64,000 nt of DNA from Kingdonia uniflora (taxonomy: Eukaryota > Streptophyta > Magnoliopsida > Ranunculales > Circaeasteraceae), in contig JACGCM010000715.1 of NCBI GenBank assembly GCA_014058105.1, positions 3,844,001-3,908,000 of the forward strand. Reading direction: 5' to 3'. The notes under the pieces are model-generated. The model saw only the letters and a program-made list of their open reading frames with translations. It did not search any database and was not told where the DNA came from. A program made the position numbers and the translations under genes. Positions 35,301-47,129 of this stretch are shown here, piece by piece (the first letter of the stretch is position 1; every line of letters begins with the position of its first letter).

Positions 35301-36541
35301 TCCTGCGAGGAAATTTCTTTTAACATATTAAATCCATATGAAACACCACAATGATAACTACATAGACAATAAAGACTACAGGTCAAATACCTTCTGTCAA
35401 GTTCAGCTTGCATATCAGCTTCTGAGAGGGGTATCCGAGGAGGGCATCCATCAATGACACACCCAACACCTCCTCCATGAGACTCTCCATATGTTGTAAC
35501 ACGGAAGTTCGTCCCAAATGTACTTCCAGCTGCCTGTACCTCTGGCAATTCACAACCACAATTCAAATACAAGAATTGACTCTCCATAGAAAAAAACGAT
35601 TCATCTTATGATTCAAGAATTGACTATCTCCCAACCCTCCAGCAACATTTTGTAGAAGAATCAATCATACCTTACCAGAACATGAGACTGGAGGACTATA
35701 TAAACTAAGTTTCTGTGTGAAATGAAACGAAAGGCAGTTTATTAAAGTACGACGAAGATTTTGGAGATACAGAGCTCTACAACTCGAACAGGGCATATAG
35801 GGTCCTTTCCAATAAAAAAATGACTGGCAGTTAATCAACCTGGATATTTATTTAAATTTATGAATGAAAATCTGAGGCAAATACAAAGCTTCTCATAGAA
35901 AATGAGGCAGCACCACAAGTCAATTTGACAAATTGAAGAACTGAATCCATCAGGTGTAAGGAGCATCTGCATTGATAAGGTCACCTTATAACCATATAAA
36001 CCAATGCACCAACATCAAATGGTAGGGAATAGTTTCAAAAATGATAAAATTTGAACAAAATAAGCTTACAGTAATGTTAAAATTTGACACATGCCAATGA
36101 GTTAGGTGAGCCAGTCTCCCTAATTACCTACAAAGCCATAAAATAGCGACCCTCTTACCCTAGTTTTGAACCAATATGATGCATTTTCCTAAAATTACCT
36201 TTTCTTTTCTATTGCTCCATTACATCAAGATATTTTTGACACACCCTGGATATCAAATATAGCCAGTCTTACCCTGAGTACACGAATCTAAGGAGTTCCC
36301 TCTAGATAAAAAAGGTTAAAGTCATGTACTAGTCTTGCAAGTCAATGATCCAATAACTAGTAAATCACATCTAAAACATGAAATTTTTCTCACCAAGTTT
36401 GTTTGGGGAGATTCGTCTGATAGAGAAGCGGAGAGATGAAGATGATAATCTGTTGATGTCTGAGGTTTGATTGAATCCGAAACTAGTAAGGTCGGAAGCA
36501 CAACCGCTTAGGAACTGTTTGGCAGCGAGAGACGAAGCCAT
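26382..36541 (-). CDS. CS1: Chorismate synthase, plastid (13 exons)
   Basis: Last enzyme of the shikimate pathway: converts 5-enolpyruvylshikimate 3-phosphate to chorismate in plastids with reduced FMN. Exons on the minus strand: 36541-36394, 35541-35391, 35302-35226, 35085-35027, 34868-34785, 34664-34575, 34332-34252, 28320-28189, 28092-27990, 27893-27799, 27728-27663, 26864-26780, 26518-26382. All introns are GT..AG. The exons sum to 1308 nt, one frame of 435 residues, the usual plant length. Residues 1-49 are a Ser-rich transit peptide ([13 protein letters not shown] start). All three family signatures are present: [17 protein letters not shown] (68-84), [18 protein letters not shown] (175-192) and [17 protein letters not shown] (382-398). 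Intron 7 is 5.9 kb and holds three transposons. No stop or frameshift is seen, so the gene should be functional. Confidence 0.96.
26920..27225. repeat. Repeat-like block in intron 11 of chorismate synthase
   Basis: The left end holds a near-palindrome (ACACGGGTACGCGTGCCCGTGT with two mismatches) and GGTGTCGGACACC. The right end holds GGGTGTCGGTGTGTCC and a partial inverse (AACACGTTTGGACACCGG). The CG-rich ends facing each other around AT-rich DNA suggest a small degenerate DNA transposon. No target duplication was found. Confidence 0.35.
28853..29217 (+). repeat. 5' LTR, 365 bp
   Basis: Begins TGATGTGAATC and ends GATTCACATTA, nearly inverse of each other (the end is TA, not the usual CA). 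Contains a TATA box, TATAAAAG at 29050-29057. Confidence 0.88.
29220..29231 (+). other. Primer-binding site
   Basis: TGGCATCAGAGC, one base different from TGGTATCAGAGC, the usual plant site complementary to initiator methionine tRNA. It lies two bases behind the left LTR. Confidence 0.85.
30892..30902 (+). other. Polypurine tract
   Basis: AGAGGGAGGGA, three bases before the right LTR: the plus-strand primer site of the retroelement. Confidence 0.8.
30906..31168 (+). repeat. 3' LTR, 263 bp, lacking the TATA block
   Basis: Same ends as the left LTR, but the 122-bp block corresponding to 28971-29092, with the TATA box, is missing. A stretch of about 20 bp around AGCCTCTCCATTGCTGGAG is present only here. 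Several base differences show the insertion is not recent. Confidence 0.85.
31413..32452. mobile_element. Non-autonomous hAT element in chorismate synthase intron 7
   Basis: Flanked by an exact 8-bp duplication CCTCAAAG (31405-31412 and 32453-32460). The ends start TAGAGGTAGCAAACGGGTCGG and, inverted, TAGAGCCGGTAAAGCGACCC. Sub-terminal regions are packed with ACCCGACC and GGGTCGGGT blocks. The 1040-bp interior has no transposase ORF. It is almost the same length as the hAT at 20350 and built the same way. Confidence 0.85.
32461..34251. other. Remainder of chorismate synthase intron 7
   Basis: About 1.8 kb of AT-rich intron sequence without recognisable element or exon. The exon 7 donor is at 34251/34250. 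Confidence 0.5.
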
Positions 36542-37427
36542 TGTCTGTTTGGAGATTTGTGTTTGGTACTAGTAGCTGTGTATAGTTTTAAAGACTTGAT
36601 TTCTTACCTACCTAACCTTAACCCGGATGGAGAGTGGACTTCACCAACTTCGTTTTTGGTGGCTCTGCCTTGGTTGGTACTGTTGCAAACGCCCGCTGAG
36701 AGAACTAGGAGATTCTCAGACTTTTTTTTTTCTTTCTAAAATCAAGTCTTGAGCTTGAAGAAATAGGCACGAGATTCACACAAATATAGTCAAGGAGGGT
36801 GGCTACTAGAAAACAGTCAAGGAGGTTTAGATTGGACATAAGACATTTGTTTTGCTATTGAGGATTGAGAGAGAAGAAGATGCAGGAAGGAGTGATGCAT
36901 CTATTTCTTTTTAAACCCAACAAATCAAATTAACTTACTATCAAGTTTATAAAAAACTTGAATATAAAAGATAAATGAAATTGAAATAAGGAGTCTCAAT
37001 ATTGCATGACCTCAAAGCTCTAAATTTTGCAACAGTTAGATACCAAGTATCACAATATTACTTCTTTCTACAGCAAGAATGAATGGGCAAGTCTGCAATG
37101 CATTAGGCAACCTTTCAACCGAAGTTGGCCATAAGCGTTTCTGAAAGCCCTCTATATCGTATAAGATTATCTCCAAACCAAACAAGACTACATTATATAT
37201 TTTACGATAATTCAACCTCCACCACCCTCACACTTGCGAGCGCAAAACATATATACGAGTAGTTAAAAGATAAAGAGTCTTTCTGGTGAAATGCCCTTCT
37301 CCAGATATATATCGTCTTCATGAAACAAGGCAAAGACGGATCATGCCATCTCACTTCCTGTGATTATTTTGAAAGCCCCAGGAGAGTAATAAAAGGATAC
37401 GTCAACTTTACAAGCACTTAGTGTACT

Positions 37428-40400
37428 TCATTCGTCAGCCCTGTTGTTGACCTTGATTTCCAAAAGCCGCTCAACTGGCTGACGGCAAATTGGGCATCGG
37501 TTTGTTTGGAACCTCAGAACCTTCGCGCACTCACTGCACATACACTGCAGACCACAACAAACCAGCCAATCGTTTAGTCAAATGCAATTTACATCTATAG
37601 AGCATCACCAGAGGTAGATAAGATCAAGTTTTGACATTTCAAACATGAAAACCCCTCCAATGGTATAATTAAACTAGTAAAATAGGGATAAAAAATAGAG
37701 TTAGGGCCATTTTGGCCTATAAGAGGGTAGGCTTGAACAATTAGCTGAAACAATAAGCATGCCTATGTTTTAGTCGGGTTGCACAATGGACCAAAGTAGA
37801 ACAAAATACTACGGACCTGTCCATCATTTGCAGTGGTTTTTTGCCCATTTTGATACTTGGACAATAGTAGTCTTCGGTTTGCCATTCTTTACTTTTATGT
37901 CATAAACAAGTATCTAGCATGTTAGCCAACCTTTTTAGCCTATAATATATCATACCGGTAGATAAACTTTACAACATTTCCAAATTAAGAAGCATGTCTT
38001 AGCTCACTGTACCCCAGACCATTGGAAGGCACGTTAACACATTCTTTTGAAACAAACCTGACACATTATTACGAAAATCATGAAATGAGGAAGCTTACCA
38101 TGTGCCGACAGGGAAGGACAGTTGTATCCCGCGGCTCAGAGAGGCAAATTACACATTCTTTTCCAGGGTCATTCGCATCGAAGTCACCATCAACCGAATT
38201 TCCAATACCGTAAATCTCCTGCAGCTCATACCTCATCCCATTAACCCACAATATCTGTTTCACTACTCTCACCCGGAACTCACCCTTTTCCTTCTCAAAC
38301 ACTGCCTGTGTAATCTGGGAATTTATAGTTCGGACCATTGGGTTTTCTCCTAATCCAATATCCTCTAACGTGGATGCTTCTGCCTTTACAGCAAGTGGAA
38401 ACACTTCCATATCACTCTCTTTCATTAGCTCTATATCCTCGAACATTGTAAAGTCAATTCCAGTTCCTGAAGGTTGCCTAAATGTTTGACCAAGCCCTTG
38501 CTCGAAAGACACTGTGATTGGTTGAAAAAGGTTTTCTTTTGCTGGTGTAAGATTACAGTCTGCCCCTTCCTTCGCAAAGAAGATAACCATAATGCTGCAT
38601 TGTTAAAGAGATTTAGTAAGAATAAGGTATAATCAAATAATACTATTTGCAAGATCAAGTGCTAATATCAAGAAACCGTGTATATTCAGAAAGATTCAAC
38701 AATATAATACATCTACTTGAGAAAGAAGTCTCAACGTGATCGACTCCGTTATTAGAGTACTCCCTTGAGAACTCTATAACGGCCTCTTCTTCTGGATACT
38801 TAACATAGATAAGCTTCTTATCCCACTCAAGAAGATGCTCTTAATAATAATCAACGCATTCATCAAGCAATATAGAATTTCCCTATCAAATGGCGGAATA
38901 ACATCATAGATGTAGGAGAGAAATCTTCGATTAAATCTCTTGCATGCGATCCATTACCTCGATGTAATCCATGCCTAGGAGTTGTGCTTCGATCGCTCCC
39001 TAAAAGTGTTTGATCCGGTTTGATTTTTTGTTTTTTTTTCTTAGAAAGTACTTAATCAAATCCCTCACAAGAATCATCGAGTACCGAATCAAATCTCAAT
39101 CCCAACTGAATCATCGAGTACCGAATCAAAGATTCTAAAGCCTAGGGAGTAAATAATAAGATTGCAAACACAAAAGACAAAGAACAAAAATCAAAACAGA
39201 GAAAAGGAAAATCTTGTCTTAAGAAGATTATATATAAATAAGAGAAATTCATGAGAAGAAATGGAAATCCTCAAGATTCAAGAGTAAATGATGAAACCTG
39301 GCTTTACTTCTCACTTCTGGATCAATTTCTCTCAATCGGATACAGAGTTTCCAAATTGGGGAGCTTCAAACGGCAGCACTTAAAATACAAACAGCACTGA
39401 ATTAAAACCGACAAATTGGTATAAGAACAGTTACTATCTAAAGGTTTCCTATGTTTATTTAAGTTTCTATACGTGATTCTTTCCTCTGCGATTTGAAGTG
39501 CAATTTGGAAGTTCTGTAAATTAAAAAACATAGGTAACATATTAGGATTCAGGAGTAAATCCAAGGTTTTATTGTCACTCGTGAATCTTTAGGGGTTCGA
39601 TTTTCAAGACAACAATAAAATATCTCTCTCTCATCAAATAGTTTGAGGATGATCAAATTGATCAAAGGACGACTTAGCTGCATGCATTGCGTCGAGGTGA
39701 GTGATGCAACAACTTCTTAGAAGAGATGAGACCGGAGATATCTCTCCTACATTTACCAATGTTTGTGAGGTTAGCCCTTCATTAGGTTGGGAACAAACAT
39801 AATTGTTTGATGAGTATCTTGGGCCTTCATTGAGCGCAATGCAAAGCATATCTATGACGAACATTTAGACGAGGAGGATGTTACAGAGTTCTCAAAGCTA
39901 ATTGATCCGTTATGGGATATCTGTGTGGTTTATCTAACGTGCCCATGGATCTAATGTGACATACAGTAAAATCCTTTTGGAGGTGATGATGAGACACTTC
40001 TACTATTGGGTACATGGTTTGTTAGGTAGGATAATTACAATGGTAACTCTTTGTTTCTAATATGGGGAACCATTACTTAGAAAGTGCAAGTAGTTCATGG
40101 TTCTAAACAACAACTGCTATGGGCACTTATAAAGTGCAAGATAAGAAGGATTAGTGAGACTTTTGTTGAAGAAGCTAAGTGGAATGTCAGCCTCAACTAC
40201 AAGGAAGTCTTGGATATAATTTTGATGAAAGCCTTCACTGCTATGGTTTACCATCTTTGGTTAGACTGGAATAATAAAATCTTCAGGAACAGGGGAAAAC
40301 CTTTAAAACCACCAGCCAATAGTATCACTGCTGAAACTAGAATGAGACTTAGTCTCATTTTTACAAGTGTAAATGACACTAAGGGTCATTTACATAAAGC

Positions 40401-42571
40401 CTCCAAAGTTTACATAAAGCCTTCAAAGTTTGGCAAATAGACTTTTAAGGGTCTATGATGAGGTTTACCTTCTGGAGTTTGCAAGGAGACTGTAGCCAAG
40501 TCCGTAATATTTCATGAAATGCAAGGGACTCGCAGGGGAATCAATATTGCTATTAACAATGGTCAAAAGACTATGGGCGGTCACTGACTCTACCTTGTTG
40601 GTTAGTATTATACAAAGAAAGCCACTGCCCTCTTGGACGTGTTACGTGTAGAGATATGCTCAAGGACATTTTGATCAAGATTAAAATTTTGGAAGAACTA
40701 AGAATTTTCCATATATATAGAGAAGTGAACTCATGTGCTGCTTTTAGCTTGTTATACAAGTGTAATAGGGGAAATTGTGTTAATCCCTAACCCCATCTCA
40801 ATTAACTGTTAGACACTTAGGGGAGGATGCTAGAGATAAATTGTTTTTAACATTGTAACTCCTCATTTTTAGTGACTTGTATATTCGGTGGGTCTTGACC
40901 CCTAGCTTACCTTGTAAAAAAACAATTACAACAACTGTAGTTCCTGGTCGAACTCTTTAAAGAAGAGGAGTATGGCTTCATCATAAAACAACTCTCTCTA
41001 GTGCTGGCAACATCACCTACCTTTTACCTCCTCTTTTGATTTATGTTATTAATTCTAGATGTTTTCAATTTCCTTTTAAGATTATTTAGTTTAGAAGGTG
41101 AAATAGGAGTAGGAGATCGATTCAAAATCCAATTAAGTTTCTCTCCATTATAAAATAAGGGCTAGATTCCCCATTGTAATAGGTTTATTTGAGTGTTTAG
41201 TTTTCACCCTCTACTTTAGAAATTAAACTTTAAGCAAATTCTAACATAAGATATGCTTATACTTTATACATTAAATATAGTAGGGGTGTACTGAAGAAGC
41301 AGAATTACATTTAAAACTAATGAAATGGTACCCATTTGAGTATATTGTAAAAGAGAGTAGACATATCAGGTACTTCAATAATAATAAAATGCCAGTATGA
41401 AGTACTGCAGTTAAGGTGATGAGGTGCTTAAGAAAAAAATTCCTGTTAAGGTGTGAAGACTCATTTGTAGACAACTATTTTCATGCTTCACAATGCCTAA
41501 CGACAACCTTATCAGAAGGCTTCTAGCACTAGTCTTCTACTTCGCATAAATATATGTTTTATAATCCTAGTGAATTAATTGCAGAGTACAATAGATCACA
41601 TGACCATCTAAGCAAAAAATTACATACATATATCGCTAAGTTGACTCAAACTAAAGCGCAACACCTAACTCAAAATTTCAAAATTCCCACTTCCATTCAT
41701 TGGCAACAAATGTGAAAAAGTCGTAAGCTCCCCTCAAAATTATCAAAGAATAGAACCTTCAGCTAGAGAAATAATAACAATATAACCTAAAATGGTAAAA
41801 CCTCCAAAATGGTACTGTAATACTAGATTCACAAGCATTGACTTGATCAAGTTAAGAGGCTATTTAATTAACACAGAACTAATAAACATGAGAGCTATAA
41901 TGACAACTAAATAATATATGCAGTCAACCAAATATGTCAATTACACAAACAAACTCATTTAATTACTTCAAGCCCAATTTAATATAGTGGTATGGTATTA
42001 AAAGGGTTTACCTTCCAGACACGGTAGCATCAAACGTGAATGCAACTAAAAACTGCCCCGGATTCTCCTCATCAGGCACCACTCTCAGAGTCTCCTTCTT
42101 CAAATTAACATCATTCCGAATCGTCACAGCCTTCTGATGCTCAACATATGGAGCCACAGGACCCTGAACCGGTCCACAAGGATACCTCCCACCACCCCAA
42201 TTCACATGAGCAGGATCCACGTGAGGCGGTGGGGGTGGTCCCCTATGGTGGTGATCATAGGGTGCAGGCATCGGCGCCTGCATTGGCTGCGGCGAGTAAT
42301 ACTCCGAGTACTGATAAAACCGGGGTGGGTTTGGGGTTGGGTATTGCGATGGATACGGCGTTGCCGCTGCAAACACGTATCGGTTTCCATTGAGTTCAGG
42401 TTGGGGATGTTGCTGTTGCTGTTGCTGCGGTGCTACTATCGGGTTCGTGTGATTGTTATGGTTATGGTTGTTATTGTTGTTCCTATGTCTCCTCCTACCA
42501 TGACCATGACCATGACCATGACCGTTACCGTTACCGCTACCACTGTTACTGCTACTCACACCATTCCCCAT
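37428..42571 (-). CDS. LOG2/LUL-type RING-HC E3 ubiquitin ligase
   Basis: Three exons: 42571-42012, 38594-38099 and 37544-37428, all with GT..AG borders, sum to 1173 nt (390 residues), close to the 388 of Arabidopsis LOG2. The start is the ATG at 42571 because it gives MGNGVSSS, an N-myristoylation signal with Gly2 and Ser6. The ORF upstream of it begins at a non-ATG codon. Then come Gly-His and Asn-His runs, a Pro/Gln-rich region to about residue 130, the DAR2-like conserved domain (about 135-310, with [16 protein letters not shown] and [20 protein letters not shown]), and a C-terminal C3HC4 RING ([25 protein letters not shown]; 333-375). In Arabidopsis LOG2 acts with GDU1 in amino-acid export and with abscisic acid and drought responses, at membranes. 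The RING is split by intron 2 directly after HM. Intron 1 (3.4 kb) contains a LINE remnant. Confidence 0.93.
39625..40930 (+). mobile_element. 3' remnant of a LINE (non-LTR retrotransposon)
   Basis: The open frame at 40084-40440 has [22 protein letters not shown] followed by a helix ITAETRMRL. This is the conserved segment behind the zinc-binding region of plant LINE reverse transcriptases (A-V-Y-x-L-W-x-E-R-N-x-R-I-F). It is followed by an untranslated end (GTAACTCCTCATTTTTAGTG, then CTTGACCCC) and finally TTGTAAAAAAAC, the typical A-rich LINE terminus near 40915. The 5' limit is uncertain and the upstream part is broken. The remnant lies antisense in intron 1 of the RING ligase gene. Confidence 0.65.
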
Positions 42572-42740
42572 TTCTACAATTTCTTGAAACCCAAATAATA
42601 CACAAAACAATAACCAAAAACCCTAAAAAAAATCCCTCAATTTTATTTATTTATTTAGGGTCAAATTGAAACAAAATCAAATAGAGATATATTGATAAAT
42701 AATTGAGTGATTACTGTGATTTCACCTTGATTGTTGCTTT

Positions 42741-45700
42741 ATGAGACGATCGGAGAGAAATCCTAGAAACCATTCAGAGAGAGAGAGAAAGGGTTTTGGG
42801 GATTATGGTTTGGTTGAGAAAGTGGTGAAGGAGTTGGGGTTGGATGAGAGCATCATAATTTATTTTTTGTGCCTTTTTCTCTTCTTCTTTTTTGGTGGTT
42901 CGGTAATGGGCAGCAATGGGGTTGCGTAAAGCACTACCAGGTATGGGATTGGGAAATTTCGGAGCCCACCTGTATTTTGGAGTCTGAAAAGACGAAATTT
43001 ATAGTGTTTTTATTTTATTTTTTTCCTAGAAAATAATTGTGCCAACAGAAAAGTGAATTTTTTTATATATTGTGAATTGGCCGAAGTAGTAGAATTTCTT
43101 GAAATATTTTACAATAATACGGTAGTCGGAGGAGAACAGCCGAAAATGTAGAAATGGGTTGTAGGAGAAGAGTAATAGATTGAGAAAGAATGAGGAGAAC
43201 TCAGGCTGCTACTTGTTCCAAAATTCGACCCAATTATTTTTTTCTTTCAATTTTGGAACACTATATTGATTTTTTGGGGAGCTTTATAAACAATGGTGGA
43301 TTTTCGTAACTACAAGAATATAACATAACATCTTGAATATTGCTGGTTTTCGGTGAAGGCAAGGATGAGGACCAACAAAATTAACTTTAAATTAATAATA
43401 ATTAAAATCTCCTCTCATCTTCTCTGGGACTGCAACTACGAAGAGCCTATTCGCATTAAACATCTTCAAGTTCTTACCTAACCATGGTTCCTAATTGACC
43501 CCAAAAATCAACACAAACTCACACCCCCTAAAACAAAACAACACAAAGCAACCACATCATCATTGTTTAACTTCTCCAAAATTAGTGGGTATGGATTCGA
43601 ATATAAATAAATAAAGTGGGTTCTCACACAAAATGAGTAAAACCCTATAATCTAGCTTTTTACAGAGAGGGAAATTGGGTACTAGGTGACAAAACAGAGA
43701 TGACAATCATCCACAATCGCTTCTAAAATGTGATCGAAATAACTAACTCAAAAGATTTGGGTTTTTTAATTGCCCTGTTTTGTGTGATTTTAGGATAGTT
43801 GATTTGGAGTATTGGACAAGTGAATTCATGGAGATGTTATTCGTTGCTAAGAAGATTATGATTTTTTATTTTTTTTTGATATCCTTGCATGACCCGAAAC
43901 GTCTCCTTGCTTATAAATATCCCATTGATTTTTCGATTCTGAAAATCAAATTTTTGATTTTTTCCAAAAATAATCGGATATAGTTTTGTGATTTCGATTT
44001 TCCGATCCGATTATTCCGAATATTATTATTTGATTTTTAATATATTCTTTGTAGTTTAATAATTTATTTTTGTTAAATAGATATGTGGTAGTGTTACCAT
44101 GTAAACTTTGTGTATGAGTAAAAGTTAGATATTTTGATTGGGGAACATTACATTTGATTTTACATACAAAAAACCCAAAGATTCACTATTTTCACAAGTA
44201 TTATATGAAATTTCTAATTTTTTCAAAATTTTAATTCGAAAATTCTGATTATTTCAACAACAAAAAAAATCAAATTTTCCGAATAATTTTTAGATTTCCA
44301 AAAAAAAAAAAAAAATCAGATCGGAATACAATATTGGTATCTGGAAAAAATCGATTTTTTTTGTTTGAAAAGCTTCATTTCCGATCCAATCTAAAAACAG
44401 TCCTAAGCATAACAAATGGAGATCTGTGGAGAAAAAAAGAGACGTTGAAAAATAGGGGCCTTTAGATATAGGATCTTACAGACCCCGGGAAAAAAAAACA
44501 ACAACGTTTCATTGAAAATTTATAGTGTATTGTGAAAATAGATCCTTATGCGTTTTAGCATAAAAAGACATTGTAATTAAACAAGCTATGCGTTTATAAG
44601 GGAGGGGTACATTTGGACATGTTTCACTGTACTTAGCCATGTTGCATATAACTTTACAACACTAAGGGATTGGGGGAATCAAGATTAAGTACTTAACTTG
44701 GGACTTGGGATTTGGGATTAAGGAAAGAAGCTAAATTGTATTTTATCAACAACCAACAAGAATGGGGACTATTGCACATCAAATAAAATGTCTACGGATA
44801 ATACCATGATTAAATATGTATTGAAATTATTCCCCTCTTCTAATGCATTAAGATGCAAAAGAAAAAGAGAATCAAAATAGACGGACGAGGAAACTGTGCT
44901 AACTAGATTAGGTGCGGCTAATAATACATACAAGGCTTTTATTTTAAGAGGGGTTCTCTTTGCCACTAAACATAAAGGAGATAAAGTTGAGCATATAAAT
45001 TGGATGAGAGAAAGTTGCAATGTATTATTCGAAAGTGTTGCAAGGTACAACAACTCCTTTAAATAACGCCCAAATAGCAGCACGACATATGCCTATGAAC
45101 ACCATTTAAGCATATGAAATGCATAACTAATGTTTTCTTATTTTGAAGATTCTGATTACATAATATTTTAATTTTGACATGAGAAAGCCTTTAAGAGTTT
45201 CTATGATAGGTGAAGTGGATAAGGTGGCTTCTATTATCATGAAGGGCGTGGGATTTCAGTGGTTTAAGGCCAAGGTTAAGTATTTTAGAAAATGTTCTTT
45301 ACTAATACTGTATGTGCAGTATGGATCAAGTGGTATATCTAAGGCCTGATTGATTAGATAAGGCTAATTGGTCCACGTAGAAGAGGAAACTGAAGGACTC
45401 TTTTAGTCAGTTTTCCTTCTCTCTTTCTCTATCCTCAACTAATTTGTTTTCTTCCTAAAAATACTCCCCCCAAATCCTCATGAAATTCATATTTTTTTAT
45501 TTATATTTGAGAATGATTTTAAGGTAAATCTGAGTAACGAAAACAAAAAATCGGATTGATAAACGTTAATCTAATTAAAATTATTAAAATTAGGGTTTTT
45601 ACTAACATTAAAACACAAAACTAAATCTCCAATTTAAACTAAATAAAGCTTAAACTGAAATAGCTGAATCTAATTTCTTAACTTCAACTTCAACAACTCA

Positions 45701-47129
45701 ATAAAATAAAAACCTAGTCTTCTTTTTGTAGAACATAAGGGAGTAAAAACCACTAGGGCAAAAACTGTAAATAATGACACTTTTGAAGGTAAATTTACGA
45801 CTTGGTTGTTTTGTTGTAACAATATAACTTCCATTAACAGTCTTATTTTAAAACCACCATCATTTTTTACTTTTCCCATCTTATTTTTGACTAAAAAAAA
45901 TTGACTCCTCTTGTAGTCGTCGAGAAAACCATTCAATTTCGACTTTAGAGAGTGTCGTTTCTCGTTTCAACTCTTAAGTTTCAACTCTCAGCCCTAAATC
46001 GCTAAATCCCTAATAACTCCAACCCTTCGAATCAAAATGAAAGAGTAATAATTCTTCTCACTAATTCTTCAAACTTCAGATGCAATTCTTCTCCAGATGC
46101 CATTCTTCTTTTTGATTTCATCTAAATTAGGGAATCAACAAAATTGAGGAATCGAATTACAAGTTATACAACAGGTATGCTTTCTTCCTCTCTTTTTCTC
46201 TCTGAATCGAATCACAATCTTTTGTTGAAGTTCTTTCTTGTTGGAATCGAATTGCTGTTTGTTGGAGTTCTTTCTTGTTGGAATCAAAATATCAAATTGA
46301 TGTTTGAATCGAATTGTTGTTTGTTAGAGTACTTTATTGTTGCTATTTTTTTCATGGTTTATGTTCTCTTTCTCTTGGTAATGTTAGTTTCTTGGTAATG
46401 TTATGTTCACTTCCTCTTGCTCTATATTTTCATGGTTGCAAAATGCAAACATTTTTTCAGTGAACTATTCGAGTCAGAGCCCTGAACACACAGAAAAATG
46501 GATTTTTTGGTAATGTTATGGTCTGATTTTAGTTTCTCTTAAAATGGATTCGGCAATTGCCGTTAGAGAAATATAAGTGCTTGAGGTTCGAGTAGCTTGT
46601 GGCAATGAGTACATTAATAATGGAATGTAGTTTGCTATGCTAAGAAAACATTGCGATGATGGGTCTTTTTTCTTCTTAGAGTTTATTTATTTTCATATGA
46701 ACATAAGAATCTTGAATATTCATTTGAACTTCTCAATGTCAACTGTTATTGTGGTATAAGTATATTGATTACTTTGAAATTTAGTATTCACTTGTCAGTC
46801 TAGTAATTTGATTTTCCCCCTTATTTTACAGTTTTATAGGCAAATTTGAATCCCAGTAGTGGAACAGTTCAAAGTCCAATACCAGCAAGTTTATGCCACT
46901 TAATTGGGTAGTTAAAGAAGGCGCGCCATCTAGGATTTCTGAAGTAGCAAGAATTTTCTATGGTTAGCATAAAAAGAACAGTCTGGTTTGGGTATTAGAA
47001 AAGAGTGCCGAGGGTGATACTAAGATAAGTATTCTGCTACAAACTGAAGACTGATCGAGTACAGTTCTTTTTCATACTGCTAAAGGGCTTAAACGTTACT
47101 TTGAAATTTCGCACAAAATGGTGGGCTAC
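42741..47129. other. Gene-poor region upstream of the RING ligase
   Basis: The first 200 bp are probably the ligase promoter and leader (a GA/CT run at 42777-42790). From 43.88 to 44.38 kb there are AT-rich sequences with repeated CCGAT and TTCGA blocks facing each other, perhaps a degenerate hAT element. At 46.20-46.34 kb a diverged short tandem repeat with TTCTTTCTTGTTGGAATC is present. None of the ORFs has a recognisable family. Confidence 0.4.

Noticed and set aside
40084..40440. 118-residue ORF as an independent host gene
   Set aside because: It matches the C-terminal segment of plant LINE reverse transcriptases, is followed by a LINE-like 3' end and starts at no clear promoter.
42137..42598. 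153-residue ORF on the plus strand
   Set aside because: Antisense to exon 1 of the RING ligase. It is low-complexity and explained by the His/Asn/Gln/Pro-rich coding sequence on the other strand.
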